This document shows positions 61,697 to 64,000 of a stretch of 64,000 nt of DNA, piece by piece. The position numbers and the translations under genes are program-made. The number at the start of each line of letters is the position of its first letter. Position 1 is the first letter of the stretch. A model generated the notes under the pieces. It made no database searches. It saw nothing but the letters and a program-made list of their open reading frames with translations, and was not told the origin of the DNA. The stretch comes from G963676655 sp963676655 (lineage in GTDB: Bacteria; Verrucomicrobiota; Lentisphaeria; Victivallales; Victivallaceae), in NCBI GenBank assembly GCA_963676655.2, contig CAXXKX010000005.1:62001-126000 (forward strand), given 5' to 3'.

Positions 61697-62677
61697 ATGA
61701 ACATCTCACGCATGAAAATCAGCGACCAAGGCTGCTACTACCACCTCTATAACCGGATCGCCGGAATCAAAGGCGTACATCCATTCAACGATCGCGATAA
61801 AGAATACGGCTTTCGATTACTCCAAAATCTGTCTGAATATTTTCTGGTTGAAGTAATCTCCGCCGCCTGGATGGGCAACCATTTTCACCTCGTAGTCTAC
61901 GCCCCCGGTCCAGACGAACTGCCCGATATCGTCGATATCGCCGCCCGTCATAACTCCTACTACAACAAAATGCGCCGCAACCTGACCTATGCCGGCTCAC
62001 AACTCCCCCGTCTCGATCCGCACGATACAGCAAAGTGTCACGAAACCGGCCTGAAAATGATCGACATCAGTTGCTTCATGCGCGCTTTGCAACAACGCTA
62101 CACCGTCGTTTTCAATAAAAACCGCAACCGCGTCGGACACCTCTGGGCCGACCGCTTTAAAAGCGTGATCCTCGATCAAAAAGATTCACTGGAAACCTGC
62201 GTCATGTACGTGGAACTCAACCCGGTTCGCGCCGGCCTGAAAAACAATCCGGCCGATTACCAGTTCACCACCTGGGGCCGCTACTGCGGCAGCGGCAAAC
62301 ATATGTTTTACGATAATTTCGTCAGACACCTGAAACAAAATATCCGCGCAGCCGGCGATCCTGCCCAATGGTCCGACAATGAACTCTTTGCGTATTTTCG
62401 AGGCGAGTTAGCCCGAATTATCGCGATGGAATCCGGTGCCGACACCGTAGAAATACACCAGGCGCAACAACAAGCCAGACGCGGCGAATCAATGCCGATC
62501 CGCTTTCTGCGCCGCACCCGACACTTCACCGATGGGGCAATTATCGGATCAAAACAGTTTATCCAACAAATTGGCAGTATGTTTGAAAATCCGGAACGAG
62601 TCAAACAAAAACAATTAAGCCGAGGTCTCAGTCCCACCGGAGATCCCATATACTGCTTCCGAAAACTCCAGCGGTAA
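61697..62677 (+). CDS. REP-associated tyrosine transposase (RAYT, Y1-Tnp)
   Basis: A single-strand-DNA-type transposase of the IS200/IS605-related RAYT family. The HUH motif is NHFHLVV (residues 61-67), the catalytic Tyr is likely in LQQRYTVVFN, and the GHLWADRFKSVIL and YVELNPVRAGL segments are characteristic. 326 residues, longer than the E. coli protein by a C-terminal extension. RAYTs are domesticated and single-copy, and in other bacteria spread REP palindromes. AGGAGG precedes the ATG. No terminal repeats flank the gene. Confidence 0.93.
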   Translation: MNISRMKISDQGCYYHLYNRIAGIKGVHPFNDRDKEYGFRLLQNLSEYFLVEVISAAWMGNHFHLVVYAPGPDELPDIVDIAARHNSYYNKMRRNLTYAGSQLPRLDPHDTAKCHETGLKMIDISCFMRALQQRYTVVFNKNRNRVGHLWADRFKSVILDQKDSLETCVMYVELNPVRAGLKNNPADYQFTTWGRYCGSGKHMFYDNFVRHLKQNIRAAGDPAQWSDNELFAYFRGELARIIAMESGADTVEIHQAQQQARRGESMPIRFLRRTRHFTDGAIIGSKQFIQQIGSMFENPERVKQKQLSRGLSPTGDPIYCFRKLQR

Positions 62678-62807
62678 TTTCAAAAGAACATTCATTATGT
62701 TTTAGAATTTGCTGTTTTTTTTGCAAAATACTTTCAAAACCATAGAATGTAAAGTATATTCTTTATTAATGAATATCGTTTATAACAATAACTGTGGGCG
62801 GGAAAAT

Positions 62808-64000
62808 ATGGATAAGGCGATATCAACATACGGCGCAGCTGAACTGGATATGCTGGGGCCTGTAGAAGCTGGAGCTTTTACAACTATTAAATATATTTAT
62901 ACAGCAGAACATCCGATTGACAGGTCAGGATATATAAAACTTGCATTCAGAACCGCCGGAGATTTTGGAATACCTCAATTTGACCGTCCCGGAGAGGATA
63001 ATTTCTGTTCGGTCTACTCTTCAGGTAAATGCCGGATTATTCCACGCTGGGATTCAAAAGGGAATATCAGTCCCTGGGATAAAACTTTATATCTCCAAAT
63101 TGAGGATTATTGTCTGGATTCAGGGGAAAAAATCACTGTTATTTTTGGCGATACATCAAAAGGCTCAAGAGGCTGGCAATTGCAGACATTTGTTGAAGAG
63201 ACATTTGAGTTTAAAACATTTGTCGACTTATTTGGCGTATATGATTTTGCGGAAATGCCATTTTCACCGTCAATGCCGATTATTCACGGGGAACCTGTCA
63301 GAGCCGTATGCCTCGCTCCGCCTCAAATTAGAATGAACGAGGAATTTGCGTTTTACCTGAAAGTAGAAGACGCATGGGGAAATCCGGCAAGTCAAATGGA
63401 CAAGATTATCCACCCTGGATTTCCTGAGCCGGGAATTGAATACATAGAAATTAGCGATCGGGAATTCAACCTTGAAACTTACAGTCAGCCAATCTCTGTT
63501 GTAGAAGAGTTGCCTGAATTAAAATACTATTGGGCCGATTTTCACGGAGAAACAGAAGAAACAACAGGGACAAATGATATTGAGGATTATTTTTATTTTG
63601 GTTGTTACTGGTCAAGGTTGAATATTCTCGGTCATCAGGGTTGTGATTTTCAGATAAACGACACTTTCTGGCAACGCATCAAAGAAACGTCCAATGCGTA
63701 CAATGCGCCGGAAAAATTTGTTTCTTTTCCGGGATATGAATGGTGCGGTTCGACATTCCTCGGAGGAAGCAGAAATATCTTTTTTCTTGATTCAGATGGA
63801 GAAATACATCGCAGCAGTCGAGCTCAGGTCGAAGACCATGCATCATCCTTCCGTGATGCGCCAACCGCGGAACTATTATTCGAAGCCTTGAAAAAACAAC
63901 CGACTCCATCCTTCAGCTTTATTCACGCCGGAGGACGCTGTCCAAATCTGGATATTCATGATCCTGAAATTGAAATTGCATTGGAAATACACTCTCTTCA
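62808..64000 (+). CDS. DUF3604-like protein, 3'-truncated by window end
   Basis: An uninterrupted frame from the ATG at 62808 to the window edge encodes 397 residues with no stop. YYWADFHGETEETTGTNDIE matches the DUF3604/PHP-like start (GDLHxHT-type), and SFPGYEWCGSTFLGGSRN and FIHAGGRCPNLDIHDPEIE follow, all consistent with a metal-dependent PHP-fold hydrolase domain after a ~230-residue N-terminal beta domain. The His of LHxHT is partly replaced (FHGE), so activity is uncertain. GGGCGGG precedes the ATG. Confidence 0.8.
   Translation, partial: MDKAISTYGAAELDMLGPVEAGAFTTIKYIYTAEHPIDRSGYIKLAFRTAGDFGIPQFDRPGEDNFCSVYSSGKCRIIPRWDSKGNISPWDKTLYLQIEDYCLDSGEKITVIFGDTSKGSRGWQLQTFVEETFEFKTFVDLFGVYDFAEMPFSPSMPIIHGEPVRAVCLAPPQIRMNEEFAFYLKVEDAWGNPASQMDKIIHPGFPEPGIEYIEISDREFNLETYSQPISVVEELPELKYYWADFHGETEETTGTNDIEDYFYFGCYWSRLNILGHQGCDFQINDTFWQRIKETSNAYNAPEKFVSFPGYEWCGSTFLGGSRNIFFLDSDGEIHRSSRAQVEDHASSFRDAPTAELLFEALKKQPTPSFSFIHAGGRCPNLDIHDPEIEIALEIHSL

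Overview
The window looks like a chromosomal segment of an anaerobic or gut/sediment member of the Lentisphaerae (Victivallales-like; PVC superphylum). The indications are several short proteins with a type IV prepilin leader and a conserved C-terminal DG motif, two sulfatases, secreted SGNH hydrolases, LamG and family-9-like carbohydrate-binding domains, LacI/AraC/GntR regulators beside carbohydrate genes, and a very high load of dispersed palindromic repeats. The taxonomic call is inference from gene content; no rRNA is present.

Layout. 1-4.9 kb: an operon around a large actin-fold ATPase resembling the SrfB family, with membrane and cytoplasmic partners of unknown function. 5-13.5 kb: two paralogous membrane-anchored pseudopilin-like proteins, a likely asnC-like/tolB/folC operon, a sugar isomerase-like gene with a GntR/LacI-hybrid regulator, an iron-sulfur flavoprotein and an SGNH hydrolase. 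13.5-17.7 kb: flotillin, NfeD-like protein and a truncated second flotillin, then an LRR membrane protein. 18.3-24 kb: hisH-nth-acyltransferase operon, a GxDLY/SGNH hydrolase, a zinc-ribbon membrane protein and an AlkD-like protein. 24.2-32.5 kb: a carbohydrate operon (pseudopilin, LamG protein, DUF4838-like protein) under a LacI repressor with two visible operators, then a sulfatase and a small secreted protein. 33.3-39.6 kb: tRNA-Ser(TGA) followed by AT-rich accessory DNA with recombinase remnants, and a 2.25-kb island that entered the 3' end of an ABC-transporter ATPase gene. 39.5-44.4 kb: a NikR-linked FecBCD-type metal/cofactor importer operon that also encodes a radical SAM protein and a pseudopilin. 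44.5-52 kb: a second carbohydrate operon (pseudopilin, GH71/99-like protein, sulfatase), an alpha/beta hydrolase and a LacI regulator. 52-64 kb: DUF1835 protein, a MITE interrupted by an IS4-family element, a YdbH/AsmA-like protein, umuDC, a URO-D-like protein divergent from an AraC regulator, a RAYT transposase and the start of a DUF3604-like gene.

How the parts work together. Three operons begin with a prepilin-leader protein, followed by secreted hydrolases or a periplasmic importer, which suggests that pseudopilins of this type are fitted to individual uptake or degradation modules. Mobile DNA is the second theme: at least four repeat families can be defined by eye. The best is a 292-293 bp MITE with about 22-bp terminal inverted repeats and 8-bp target duplications at three sites; one copy carries a nested IS that also encodes a small AbrB-like protein next to a 28-bp perfect palindrome. 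No CRISPR array, rRNA, riboswitch or complete prophage was seen.
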